DNA of 64,000 nt from Zygnema circumcarinatum (Eukaryota; Streptophyta; Zygnematophyceae; Zygnematales; Zygnemataceae). The stretch's first letter is position 1. The number at the start of each line of letters is the position of its first letter. A program made the translations under genes and the position numbers. The stretch is taken from the NCBI GenBank assembly GCA_037447605.1, contig CM074818.1:2376595-2440594 (forward strand). Reading direction: 5' to 3'. Positions 36,101-46,120 of the stretch are shown here, piece by piece. The notes beneath the pieces are model-generated. The model did no database searches. It was not told the DNA's origin and saw only the letters and a program-made list of their open reading frames with translations.

Positions 36101-36760
36101 CATTCCCTTCCGTATCATCTCGGAAGTGGTCCAACATAACATAGAGCCTCACTATATCATCATCATAGTACGCAGATCGTAACGAGTTGAGTGATCGATT
36201 AAGGTAATCTAGCTGCTGGAAAGCAAGCAACTTGATGCGCAGCTGGAAAGGCTGAGGCTTATTATAAACCTTGGTCTGCATCCAGAGGAGGGCTCACAGC
36301 CCTGAAGGATATCAGCTCATTTATCTGGTGCTCTGTAAACAGGTCCTTCAGGCACGATTCGTGAAAGAAGAAACAGCACGCTGACAGTTCCGAGAAAAGG
36401 ACGCCATCCACTGCTTTCCCTCCCTTTCCCTCCCTCTCCCCTCTCCCTCTCTCCTCTCCCTGCCAATACCTTATTTGGCATATCGAGAGTGAGCGGGAGG
36501 GGGCAGACGATGGGCCAGTCGCTCGTCTGCGGCGCGCCCCGCGTCTGGCGAACGACTGTCTCGTGCAGCTCCGCCTGGTGGCCGACCAGCCCCAACACGA
36601 CGATAAGCAGCAGCAGCGAGCCAACCGTCGTAAGTCCCGTCTGCAGCAGCCGCGGCACCTGCAGACCGGCCGGGAGCCGCAACGCTCCATTGCGGAACGT
36701 CGTCATCGTTCGCAGGGACTCCAAGCTTCCCCTCGGAGAGTTGGAACCTGTGCGAGGCAT
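33118..36760 (-). CDS. Golgi-type type II membrane glycosyltransferase, plant-conserved family
   Basis: Six exons: 36470-36760, 36004-36275, 35555-35766, 34762-35059, 34362-34479 and 33118-34173; 748 residues, all phases consistent. The start is the ATG at 36760. A single membrane span lies near residues 42-60 (TTVGSLLLLIVVLGLVG) after a basic N-terminus, the type II topology of Golgi enzymes. The GT2-like catalytic part has KPQPFQLRIKLLAFQ, LDSFDWPHGPKEIHYR and EAWWPTSDYEFALIIEDDVE, where EDD is the likely metal/nucleotide-sugar site, then NPSIYGISLQRPQFVPG. WGQLVFPQPWREFRLWYD and WIPWFIKFAHAKGYLN follow. The last, large exon resembles a second nucleotide-sugar-transferase-like part but carries acidic, Ser-rich inserts. 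Plant homologues are annotated only as glycosyltransferases; donor and acceptor are unknown. Its start faces the FIST-LON gene. Confidence 0.88.
35280..35372. repeat. (TATCAT)/(TCATTA)n repeat in glycosyltransferase intron
   Basis: ATC-rich and TA-rich repeats followed by about eight near-perfect TCATTA units, within the intron between the 34762-35059 and 35555-35766 exons. A CT/T-rich tract follows to about 35460. Confidence 0.8.
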
Positions 36761-37568
36761 CGCAACGTGCCCACACTACAGCAGAGGGCACTTCATCTGC
36801 CGGAGACAGGATGGAAGGGTGCGGGTCGACTCTGCGGTCGGAAGGACTCAGATGTGGCGCGTGCGCCTCGCCATTCGCAAGAGAAGGGTTCGCAACGGGA
36901 GGAACGCGCATGGCCTGAGCTATGCGCCGCGCGTAATGCAGGATGCCCTCAGCCACTCTGCCAAGAGTCCGGAGACTCCAAGCAGCTTGAGCACACGCCC
37001 GGAACCGGAACCTAACTTGGAGCAGTCCAGCGTGATGACGTCCACACGACGGCAGAGAGTCGGACGAGCATTGGAAGAAAGGTCGACGCGCATTCCCCTC
37101 GAGCGCAGCAGGCGGAGGCGCAGGCCGGCAGCGCCTCCACTTTCCCCGGCCGAGGCAGCAGCAGCAGCAGCAGCAGCCGCAGCAGCCCCTTCGTCCCTCC
37201 CTCCCTCCCTCCCTCCCTCCCTCCCTCCCTCACAGAGGGCGCGGCCCGGCAGCCATGGTGCTCCCCCTCCGCACTCCCGAGCTCGTAATTGGCGACGCCT
37301 GCCGTACGATGCCGTACGATCCAGTACTGTACGTTACGGAACGATATCATCGTGTACGATACGCTACGGTCCAAAACCGTACCATAGCGTTCGGCATCAA
37401 TGTGCTGTACAGTACTGTACAGTACAAAGTAGTACGGCCACGACTTCGGACTTCGGAGCGTCCCTTTCGTACGGACGGTGCTGGAAAAGCGGGAGAGCTC
37501 GCGGACGCGCGGACGGACGGGCCCCGTCCCCCGAGGCGGAAGGGGTAGCGGGGAGGGAGGGGGACGCT
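36761..37568. promoter_or_regulatory. Divergent promoter of the glycosyltransferase and FIST-LON genes
   Basis: About 800 bp separate the start codons. It contains a CAG run (37157-37190), a (CCCT)n tract (37196-37230) and a very dense block of GTAC/TACG words at 37300-37475, including CGTACG at 37303, 37313 and 37468 and the near-palindrome CTGTACAGTACTGTACAG around 37408. A long plus-strand frame stays open through this region and antisense to the glycosyltransferase first exon, but its low-complexity translation argues against coding. Confidence 0.55.
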
Positions 37569-40500
37569 ATGGCGCCATGGCGGGGGACGGGGGAGGCAGC
37601 GAGCCGAGCCATGTGGCGCCATGGCTTCTTCCGCAGAGCTGCGAGCCGCTGCGCGCACGTCCACGCAGCAGCCACTCCCTCCTCCTCCTCCCCCGCGCCT
37701 CTCTCCTCGCCGCAGGATGCGCTCGCGCTCGCAGCATGCCGCCCTGTCCACTCACATCGCCGTCCTTCTCGCCCCTTCTCGTCGTCCTCTCGCACAAACG
37801 AAAATATTGCAGGCTGGAGCTCAAATGTGCAGACCGACGATGGTCGGACTTTTCAGTTTGCAACGGTGATCGTTGAAGATGGCAGCGCTGCGGACGCGCC
37901 CTCGGCCATGTGGAATCGCACCTGCCTCCTCATCGGAGGCTCTCCCACAGCAGCGGTGGCGTTTGTTTCGCAGCCGACGGCTGCGGCCATGCAGGCCATT
38001 GCATACTTCAGCGAACGCATCGGCAGTGGCGATGGAGGGCTTTCGTCCAGCAGCGAAAGTCCTGAAAGCGGTAAAGAGCCGCCTATTCCCGCTATTATCG
38101 GATGCGTTGCAGACGAATGGTCTGGATATGGAGGAGAGTTCGCTTCTGCAGGCAGGCGGGGCGGGCTCTCCGGGTCCGGCCAAGATGGCCGGGACGGGTA
38201 TCGCTCTTGGAGGCGAGAGAGGGAAAACGACGACGCGGTGGGGCAGGCATTAGCAACACTGCATCCTTTGCTCAGCGCTCTTGGCAGCTCTCAGACTCCC
38301 CGGCGGTTGTCAGGGGAGCAAAGCACGAGAGAAATGCTGAAGAAGGCTCTGCAGGCAAAGAGCTCTGCGACGTCGGGGTCTGATATTCCAGCAGGCCTCG
38401 CGGCAGGTTTGTTTGACAAAAGGGAGGATGAGTGGGGACCAAATCGAGGAGAGGCATCGAATGCGAGTGTTGACTGGGATGATAGAGAGGCTGAGGTTGA
38501 CGAGGCGAGCATTTTTGAGACGAATGAAGGTGATACCCCGGAGGATTGGCTGCAGTTGTGTAATGAGTATGAGGAAGTTGTAGCGCGTGGAGATGAATGG
38601 AGCGAACTGTTAACTGGAGGCGAAACTGACGATCAAAATGCCATAGCGGAGAAAGGATCCACTTGGGGTAGTGATGGTGTAGAGGCGGCGGTTCAAAATG
38701 GACGGAGTAAATCGGTGAAAGAGAAGGCTTCAGAACGTGAAGTTGAGATCGAGAAGTCGATTAGGAAGAGTTCTCACAAGCGTCGTCAAAAGAGTCAGTT
38801 GCTTAAGGATGTGAACTATCAGGAGGGGGATGAGTCGGTGGTTGGGGTGGCCGGCCGAGTTGTTGTTGGACGTGGAAGCAGGCAAACTGGCGATAAAGAA
38901 AAGTTTCGCCTCCACCTTTGTGCAGCTCGTATGCCAGGTGTCTGCGCAACTGCTTTCGTTTCTCCCACTCCTGCACTCCCCTGCCTTCCAAACTTTAGGA
39001 GAGCTGTGCTGGAGGACAATCCACACATGCTAATATTTGGAGCACCAGGTACGCTCTCTTAGCAGCTGATCATCCATTCTCTGTTTTAGCCGGCGACGAT
39101 TGATTTTGGCAAATCTTATGAAGTTATGAGATAAGGAGGCCAGCCTTGCACTTGTTTCACCAATCCATTTTTCACGAAAATCCACTGCGTGAAGTGCTGC
39201 CTATGACTGTGATTTGCAGGCTTTGTCTACAGTGAATTCATGCAGCGTCTCACATCAGTTTTTCCACAAAGTGCTCGGTAAGCTTGTAGGACTTGCTACG
39301 TGAAGGTTGTTTTACTTGTTCTCTCAGGTGTTTCTTGTTGATTTTTTCATGTTAGGGACAACGAGGCCACGGCATTGAGTTGTCACGTTCATCTGGAAAC
39401 TGCTAACGAGTTTTGCATGAAACCTTGGTCGATTACAGGGCTGCCGTTTTCTTGAGACCTTTGTTCGATGAGGTCGCGAACATAAAGCGAGGTGGCCTTG
39501 TGGAAGCAGGACCTTCACCTCTGTTTTATGGCCCGCACGTTGCACACAAAGGGGCTGTGGGACTTGCACTCAGCTCGGATGGTATGTTGCACTCGTTTAG
39601 CCTTTGTTTCATGACGTGCTTCGCACGTTTCACATTGTTTTACCCTTTCTCTGGTCTTCCTTTGCCTTTGTAGAACGAATACTTCGTTCTATTCATTCTT
39701 GACACAACTCTATCCTGTATCTGTTCACTCCTTGTCGTCCTCTCAGATGTCTTTGGCGTCCCTTCCCCTTTCGTTCTTGCATGTCTCTGTTCTGGACAAG
39801 GATCAGAACAGACCATAAGATGAGTTCCGTAAATCTGCATCAAGTGTTCTTGAGGTTGCAGGCAAGGCAAGCAAGTTACCTTTGGCAGCTTTTGCTGAAT
39901 TCGTAAGGATGTCCCTTGCATTTCCGCGGCTTCCTGGCCAAATTTTACTCGAGTAAGCCTGCCAACTTCAGCCGTGGTTTATGAGTAGGGGAGCTGTCTC
40001 TGCATGCGATACTGCCAATGGGGGCACCCCCTGGCAAGACCACTTGCAAAATTACGGTAGCGTTAATGGCAAAGAAGCTCTGCTTGATGGCTGCAGAGAC
40101 TCCATAAGCTGCCACCTTTTCAAACCCCGCTTTCCCCCCCTCATCTTGCCTCCGGAGATTGCCCCACGGAGCTCACCAACACGTATAGCGAAAGCGAATC
40201 TATTGGAGCGATCTTCAGCAGAGAAGGGAGGGGAGGATGCGGCTGTAAAGAACTGGGTGGAGCAACTGACACCGTATTTGACCAAGACTAAGGATGGGGC
40301 AAACGCAGAAGGACTTGAAAACACATCTAAGAAGAGTGAGATAATGGCTCGAACTCTTAGGCTGATGTTGGAAGCGAAAGCAGAGGATGACAGGGAGGAA
40401 ACGGTAGCAATGTTTGGAAAGCTATTCAGCCAAACACAGAGAAGGCGACTGGTCGTAGTGGTATGTGACGACATGGCAGCAACTTTAGAGAAGGTTGCTA

Positions 40501-42878
40501 AGGAACGGGGTTGGCATTGAAGTACTAATCAACATAGTTTTGCCCATGGAGAGTTGTGCAGAGTATACTTCACAGATGATGCAAGGGCAGGACAACGGGC
40601 TACTTCCCCTGGCTGTTTTTGGAACAGCGCCCTTTCCAGGATGGTCGTCTGCTTACAACATATTTGAGCCGAAATACCAACTCCTGGTAAAGGCCCTGTG
40701 TTCATAGATACTCATGTTGACTTGTTTGTACTAATGATATTAGGTAGGTTGTTCGTCGTAGAGGTTGTCTTGTCGCGTAAGCTTTGGTTGTTCAACAGTA
40801 GGAAATGTACTCTGATGCTTGTGCTTATGCCAAATGAACTGCTGGCTAAGGACTTAGATGCTCACCGTCTGCTTTCCTAGACTGTTCATTTTGGTAGTTT
40901 TTAGGGAATATGGCGTAAAGAGGTCAAACCAGCAATCCACGAGTGGTTCAAACAGTCGCACGGTTTACGTAGCATTACGGAGCTTAGGGGGGCAGGTCAT
41001 CTCCCGACAGTGCTACCAAATACTGGTGTCAAGTCAAAGTTTCCTCTTGCCATTGAAAGCTCCTCGAGTGTACAGCCATTCCAAATCAAAATCAGGACTG
41101 TGTCTACAAGTAGCTGGCTTATGGACGCTTATGGTCTTCATTGCTGTAGACTGAAGTGTCCAGTCACAAGATTATCGTCCTGAAGCAGCTCCCTATTTGG
41201 CATGAACGATATCAGCAGGCTGATGCGTGCACACATGCATGTCATTCTGTTTCCCGTCACCCTTGACGACCCAAAAGGTGCGAACAGGTTCGCGAGTGTG
41301 TGGAGGTCGACAGGCTCTGCGGCATTGCAGCTCTCTGGCCAACCTGCAGCGGCCCTACCCTCGTGGGCTGCACCGCGGTGAGGAAATTCCACCCCATATC
41401 AGAATCTGAAACTGGAACAGAAACGGAACATATGTGTAATATATGCCGCCATCGTCTCCGCCATTCTTTGAGAAATTGCTTCCATGTTGTCAGGGAAAAA
41501 TCAGTGGATTTCATGGCTGTTAGATCCTTGCTGGTAGGAGGTTTAACTAAAAATGGCTTGGGCCAATACCAGCTTGTGCAACTGGTCCATCTTGTGTCGG
41601 ATTGGGATAGGCAGGGGAGGAATGTTTGGTCAGAGATCTCTTTTTATTGAATTCATTTTTGATGTGTGTATGTGTGAGGCTCGCAGACCCTACGTGTTAA
41701 ACGTTTTGAATCTGACTGTCGGAGCTCGCTGGTAGCTCATGGCCGTAAGCGCTTCAGGGTGGCCCCTGCAAAGTAAGTCCTTTCACTCGTCAGTTTCCCC
41801 ACTTCTCCAACTTGTCTATGTGCTTCTATTGTGATGCATGTAGCGGCGATGCCCTGTCTGCCACCTGTATTTGCTCCTCCCGTACCTGCTCTCCTCTCTC
41901 CCCCTTCCCCCCCCCCCCCCCCCCCACCCCCCACCTCATCAAGTTTGTCATTGATTCTTCCGCACTACCTGCTGCCGTGGGTCTCCTTCAATAAACTCAA
42001 CAGTATTTGGTCTGTTAGCTCACCTCCATGTTCATATGCTCTCCACAGTCCATGCATTCTTTCCCCGCAGTGTGGTGTGCGCATATGCCCGTGCAGTGTG
42101 CATGGCCCCTGTAAGCTCAGGCCTATGGTGGCCTATGCTGCTGCAGAGTGGGGGTGCGTCCTGGCAGCTTCGGGCTCAACGTTGCGGAGGTGGGTCAGTC
42201 AGCTCTCTTTCAGGAGCTTTCTTTCTCAAGCAGACGCATTCACAGCAAAATGCTCCGTTTTTTTGTGATCTAATTGGAGTTGTGATGTACTGATGAAGAG
42301 AGCTGGGAGGTGTCCAGGTGGATTACTTTGATGACGAGAAGGTGGTGGGAGAGGCCGCAGTGCGCGAGCTGAAGAACTTGGCTTTCAGAGCGCTGAGTTT
42401 GTGCGAGAGGGTTGTTGTTAACGTGCTTCAGGTGGGTGCTCTTGTTCGGCCTTATCGCTGATCGTCAGTTTCTATGCAGCGTGTTTTCTCGCCGGCCATG
42501 TTTGCTGTTTGTTTGACACTTTACCTAACCATTTTGCAACTGCGGTGCGCAGATGGGACCTAAAGTTGGTATGCGGTTCGCGAATCCATGGCTGCTAAAC
42601 AATCCTGTGGCAGCCTCTTTCGCAATTGCTCACGTTCTTCCCGCTCAGGTGCCATGCTGCCCACTCGTTGGATGTCTGGGCAGGCATAGAATTTCGCAAT
42701 GGTTTCTTCGATGTTCATTCTCAGGAGAGGTAAGTTGAATGAATGGTGAAACTGACCGCAACGTGGGTGGTTTGTTGGTCTCTAGCCCAATGTGAAGCTG
42801 AGGTGGCTCGCTTCCACGGACACCAAGATGCGGCTCTTAGAGGAGATGCATTTTCTAAAGGCCCTCGCCATGCCGTGA
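37569..42878 (+). CDS. FIST domain fused to LON substrate-binding (PUA-like) domain, probably organelle-targeted
   Basis: Twelve exons: 37569-39048, 39220-39277, 39439-39581, 39862-39902, 39972-40493, 40576-40686, 41288-41377, 41687-41772, 42147-42189, 42318-42431, 42553-42648 and 42786-42878; 958 residues, every junction in phase. The N-terminus (start at 37569, or 37611) is Arg/Ala/Ser-rich like a plastid or mitochondrial transit peptide. FIST signatures follow: GWSSNVQTDD near residue 82, LLIGGSPTAAVAFV, IPAIIGCVADEW, HMLIFGAPGFVYSEFM, VFPQSA, LFYGPHVAHKGAVGLALSS. A highly charged insert of roughly 280 residues interrupts the FIST part. From about residue 757 comes a LON N-domain: LLPLAVFGTAPFPG, IFEPKYQLLV, LRVKRFESD, HGRKRFRV, GSFGLNVAEVDYFDDE, then the helical half ending MRLLEEMHFLKALAMP. 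There is no AAA+ ATPase or Lon protease domain. FIST domains are thought to sense small ligands, and LON domains bind substrates. The fusion's role is unknown. Confidence 0.82.
41898..41936. repeat. Poly-C tract in FIST-LON intron
   Basis: A pyrimidine tract with an almost uninterrupted run of about 20 C, within the intron between exons 41687-41772 and 42147-42189. Confidence 0.7.
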
Positions 42879-44638
42879 CCTTTTTTTTTTTTGGCCAATA
42901 CATGAACGGGACCTTGCAACCCTCGACCCTTGCAAGCGCTTCTGCTCATGTGTGGTGCCTGCCTGCGGTGGAGTGTGCGCGGAATCGTGATGTGCTGTAG
43001 ATGTAAGCGAGGTAGCAAAATTGATTTAGTGAAATGAACGGAGAAGAGGCCGCTCGGCGCTGGGTCCTGTCATTTTATTATGGATAGGAAACGGCTGTTA
43101 TGCGGCGGGGGCGAGCCTTTGTCGCTTTCTAACATGAGAGGACTGAGAGGGCTTGTGATGATGGGCTCTCGAAATGAACACCACCGACTGTGGTACTGTT
43201 GGGCAGCGCTGAAGTTTCTCTCCGCCTTGAAAACCAGAATTTAAGCCGTCCCCTGGAGCATCCTTCCGCTCAATTATGTGCGAAGTCTTTTGGGCGAAGA
43301 GGGAGAGCGTGCAGCTGTTAATCGGTTGGTCGTAGGTTTCTTTAGAACAAAAACAAGGTCGTTTATGTCTTTGACAACAGGAGAAGGTCTTAAGCGGGAA
43401 AAAAGAAACACAAGTACAAGCTTCAAGGAAATGTTATTGTCAATTAAGAGATATGTTTTTGCTACTTAAACATTTAAAGCTTACGTTTTCGATATTACTG
43501 AGTTTCATAGTCGAAATTGGAAAGATTGTTAGTAGTTGACGGAAGAAAATGGCATTGAACTCACGATGGCGAGGAGGCCATCAAATGTACATGGACGAAA
43601 GCATGATGGGGAACCACGAGAGGAACTCTCGCGAAGGACCTAAGCACAAAAGAATAAAGCTTGGAGCGGAAAGCTACGCCTGGGAGCAACAACGCAACCC
43701 TCCCTCCAAGCAGCCGCGAAGGTTAATAGATTAGTTAATTTAAATGTAATTCCTGCTTTTTTTCTGTGTTTTGAAAAAAGCGTGTTCAAACGGGAGCGGT
43801 GAGCCTACAGGCACTGGGATAAACTCTTTATGGCGCCATGCCTCCATGAGGATTGCATGGCTCCATGCCGTCACATGAGGGTGCCCATCATCCCATTTAT
43901 GCACTCCGCGCTCGTCCTCCGCCGTCCGATCGCCATCGGACGGTCCGCGGCGGGCGGCCAATCATGTGCGCGGGCCGGTCCCGCCGCCCGTTTGCCGCCG
44001 CACAGCCCTGCCGCCCGCGAGCCGCTCCCAGATCTCTGCACACGTGCAGCGCGGCCCCGCAATTGGCCGGAACGGATCCACGGGCGTGGCTCGTGCGACG
44101 CGGCCAAACCGGCCGTTCGTACGGACAGCCCCTGGCACTGTGCAACTGGGGGCATGGGGCGTACGGCGTGGAGCAGACAGGACAGAGGAGGCTCGGGCCG
44201 CTCCCTGAGCGGTCCGGGCCGGGCCGGGGATGGAGAGGGAGGGAGGGAGGGAGAGGTGTGCTGGAGGGGAGTGGGTGAGGGAGTAGGAGCTATGGCTGCG
44301 GAACTCTGCGGTTGTGCGTCTTACATACGTGAAGCCGCGCTGCGTGTTGAAGGCTGAGCGGCAATCGCAGGCTTGGAAGGAACGGAGGGAGACAGATGCG
44401 GGAGGAGGGGAGAGGGTGAAGTGGAAGGTAGGATAAGGAGTGGGACTGAGAGGAGTAGGAAGTAGAATGAGTGCAGGAGACTGAAATGATGTGGAAGAAA
44501 GCATTGAGAGAAAGAAGGAGTAGGTAGGAAGTTGGAGAAAAGGCCAAGGCCGAGAACGAGAGGAAGGGCAGCGCGCAGGAGAGTCTGCGCAGGGAGGGGA
44601 GAGCAGCGGTGGGAGCGGGCGGTGGCGCAGTCGCAGCC
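42879..44638. other. 3' region of FIST-LON and GC-rich promoter of the GDU-like gene
   Basis: The left part is AT-richer spacer with a small candidate ORF at 43549-43734. From about 43850 to 44330 the sequence becomes a GC-rich island with CGTACG at 44118 and 44160, followed by a purine-rich stretch (GGGA/GAGA) to 44620. It leads into the start codon of the GDU-like gene at 44639 and is most simply its promoter and 5' UTR. Confidence 0.5.
43549..43734 (+). CDS. Hypothetical 61-residue basic ORF
   Basis: A frame from ATG in a good context (aaaATGG) encodes a hydrophilic, Met/Arg/Lys-rich peptide, MALNSRWRGGHQMYMDES at its start and a KHKRIKL basic patch mid-way. A possible donor (GAAGgttaat) lies just before the stop, so it could also be a first exon. 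I recognise no family. It sits between two plus-strand genes and before the GC-rich island of the next. Confidence 0.25.
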   Translation: MALNSRWRGGHQMYMDESMMGNHERNSREGPKHKRIKLGAESYAWEQQRNPPSKQPRRLID

Positions 44639-46120
44639 ATGTCCATCTCTGTGGTCGCTTACGGTGCGTTCTGCAATGCCATGGCGCGGCTCGCAGTGAA
44701 CCGCAGCTTGCTCGCGTTGTGCAAGAATGCAGTCCACAGGTCCTTTTCTGTGTTAGAAATGGAAATAGAAAATTTTCCAATTAGAAAGAAGCAAGACGTC
44801 GTCTGAACTACGCTCAAGCTTTTTTTCAGGTCATTTTGGTGCTGAATGCTGTTGATCTTTCGAGAGCTCTCAATGCTGTTGTTATTATACCGTAATCGAT
44901 GTTCATTGTCATGTTTTCATGTTCATGCTGAAAAATCTTCACGGAAACCTACGTTTTACGGGAATCTACATTCCCTACGCTTGTCCTCATCTTTTGCGTT
45001 TACCGAATTATTCTCGTTTAGTCGCATTGTCGGCGTTGCAGTCGTGAATACCCTTGTGCAGCAAAAGATTTGTTTCACAATGCAACATATTTGGTTTTCT
45101 GCGGAAGCTTCACTCAGCTGCAAGATAACTCGGAGATAACATTAGATTCTGACGCACGTGCCCGTAATGTTCCCGTTTCCCCAGTGCTACAGCAGAATCA
45201 TCCTCAGTATGTGTACGAAAGTGTGATAGTTTAGAGTCATTTCGGCTACTAGTTCCTGAAGGCTGTGCTATTGTGAATATTGATCACATTCTATGCACGT
45301 GGCGCGCAGGTATCATGGTGGCTATCTTCACTGCAGTTTTGTTCCTCTCCTGCATGTTTCATTGGTGAGTACTTGAAGGTGAATAGGTGGAAGGGCATAA
45401 TGCAGCGTAATAATAAGGGCATAATGCTTGTTCCACATAATCATCTCTGAGGACACCCTCATTCACTTGCTCCTCGCATGTACTGTGACTAATAAATGGG
45501 AAACGTTAAGCAAGTGGACCTTAAATCGCTGTTTTCCTTTGCTGGGCTTGCCGGTGTGCAGCTTCATCATGCGCATGCATTGGTTTCAACCTCCCGATCC
45601 TGCACAAGTCACATATTCGCAGTGGAGTCTCTGGGGAGTTCGCCAACCGGGGGGGGACGGACTGGACGGAACTAAGGACTCCAATGAGGTGAGATAGCCC
45701 CCCCTGCATCCCTAGTTAGGTAGTTTCTAGTTTACATCTGCAGGCCTGTCCTCCTTCCACTGGTGAGCGTGGGAGTGACAGCACCAATCGGAGTCTTGGC
45801 ATCTCTAATGTCTCATCTCCTTCTCCCCTGCACGGAAATGCAATGTTTTGGTGCTTCTTTAAAGGGTTAATGTCTCGCTCCCGGCTGCCCACGCTCATTG
45901 AGGGAATTGGAGCTTGCAGGTCTCTGTGGTGATGCCGGGGGAAGACGCGCCCACGCATTTGGCTCGACCAAATCCAATGAACGAGGCAGGGGATGTTGAG
46001 GTGTGCTCCATTCGTATTCCTGAAGTCAATGAGGAGGAGGGTGGCAGAAATAGCAGCGATTCCAGACAACCAACAGAGCAGGGTGCAGCCGAGGCTGCCC
46101 TGCTTTCCCGTGCCAATTGA
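44639..46120 (+). CDS. GLUTAMINE DUMPER-like single-span membrane protein (VIMAG-type motif)
   Basis: Four exons: 44639-44663, 45310-45364, 45562-45688 and 45920-46120; phases 1, 0 (after completing) and 0 agree exactly and give 135 residues. The N-terminus MSISVVAYGIMVAIFTAVLF begins the only hydrophobic span (about residues 3-27). At residues 70-86 comes VSVVMPGEDAPTHLARP, matching the layout of the conserved VIMAG motif of plant GLUTAMINE DUMPER proteins (V-x-V-I-M-A-G, then PT-x-LA-x-P), with Pro in place of Ala. The tail is acidic and Ser/Glu-rich. GDU proteins are plasma-membrane proteins of about 100-160 residues that promote amino-acid export through the E3 ligase LOG2. In Arabidopsis they are intronless, unlike here. 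Exon 1 is only 25 coding bases, so the start is the least certain part. Confidence 0.6.

Noticed and set aside
36489-37568. Plus-strand frame extending the FIST-LON ORF leftward to give 857 codons
   Set aside because: It runs antisense to the glycosyltransferase first exon and through CAG and CCCT repeats of the promoter; the translation is low complexity, and a targeting peptide begins at 37569 or 37611.
39357-39430. Possible extra FIST-LON exon after an acceptor near 39356
   Set aside because: Skipping it gives an in-frame join (SAR to AAVFLRP) that continues the FIST pattern; including it breaks homology.
41180-41265. Frame reading VILFPVTLDDPKGANRF as a LON exon
   Set aside because: Only phase-2 acceptors fit it, whereas the exon 41288-41377 in another frame (VRECVEVDRLCGIAAL to LVGCTA) joins both neighbours in phase 0 and matches the LON pattern.
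43962-44780. 272-codon minus-strand frame over the GDU-like promoter
   Set aside because: GC- and purine-rich sequence read backwards; no motifs; opposes the in-phase GDU-like exon structure.
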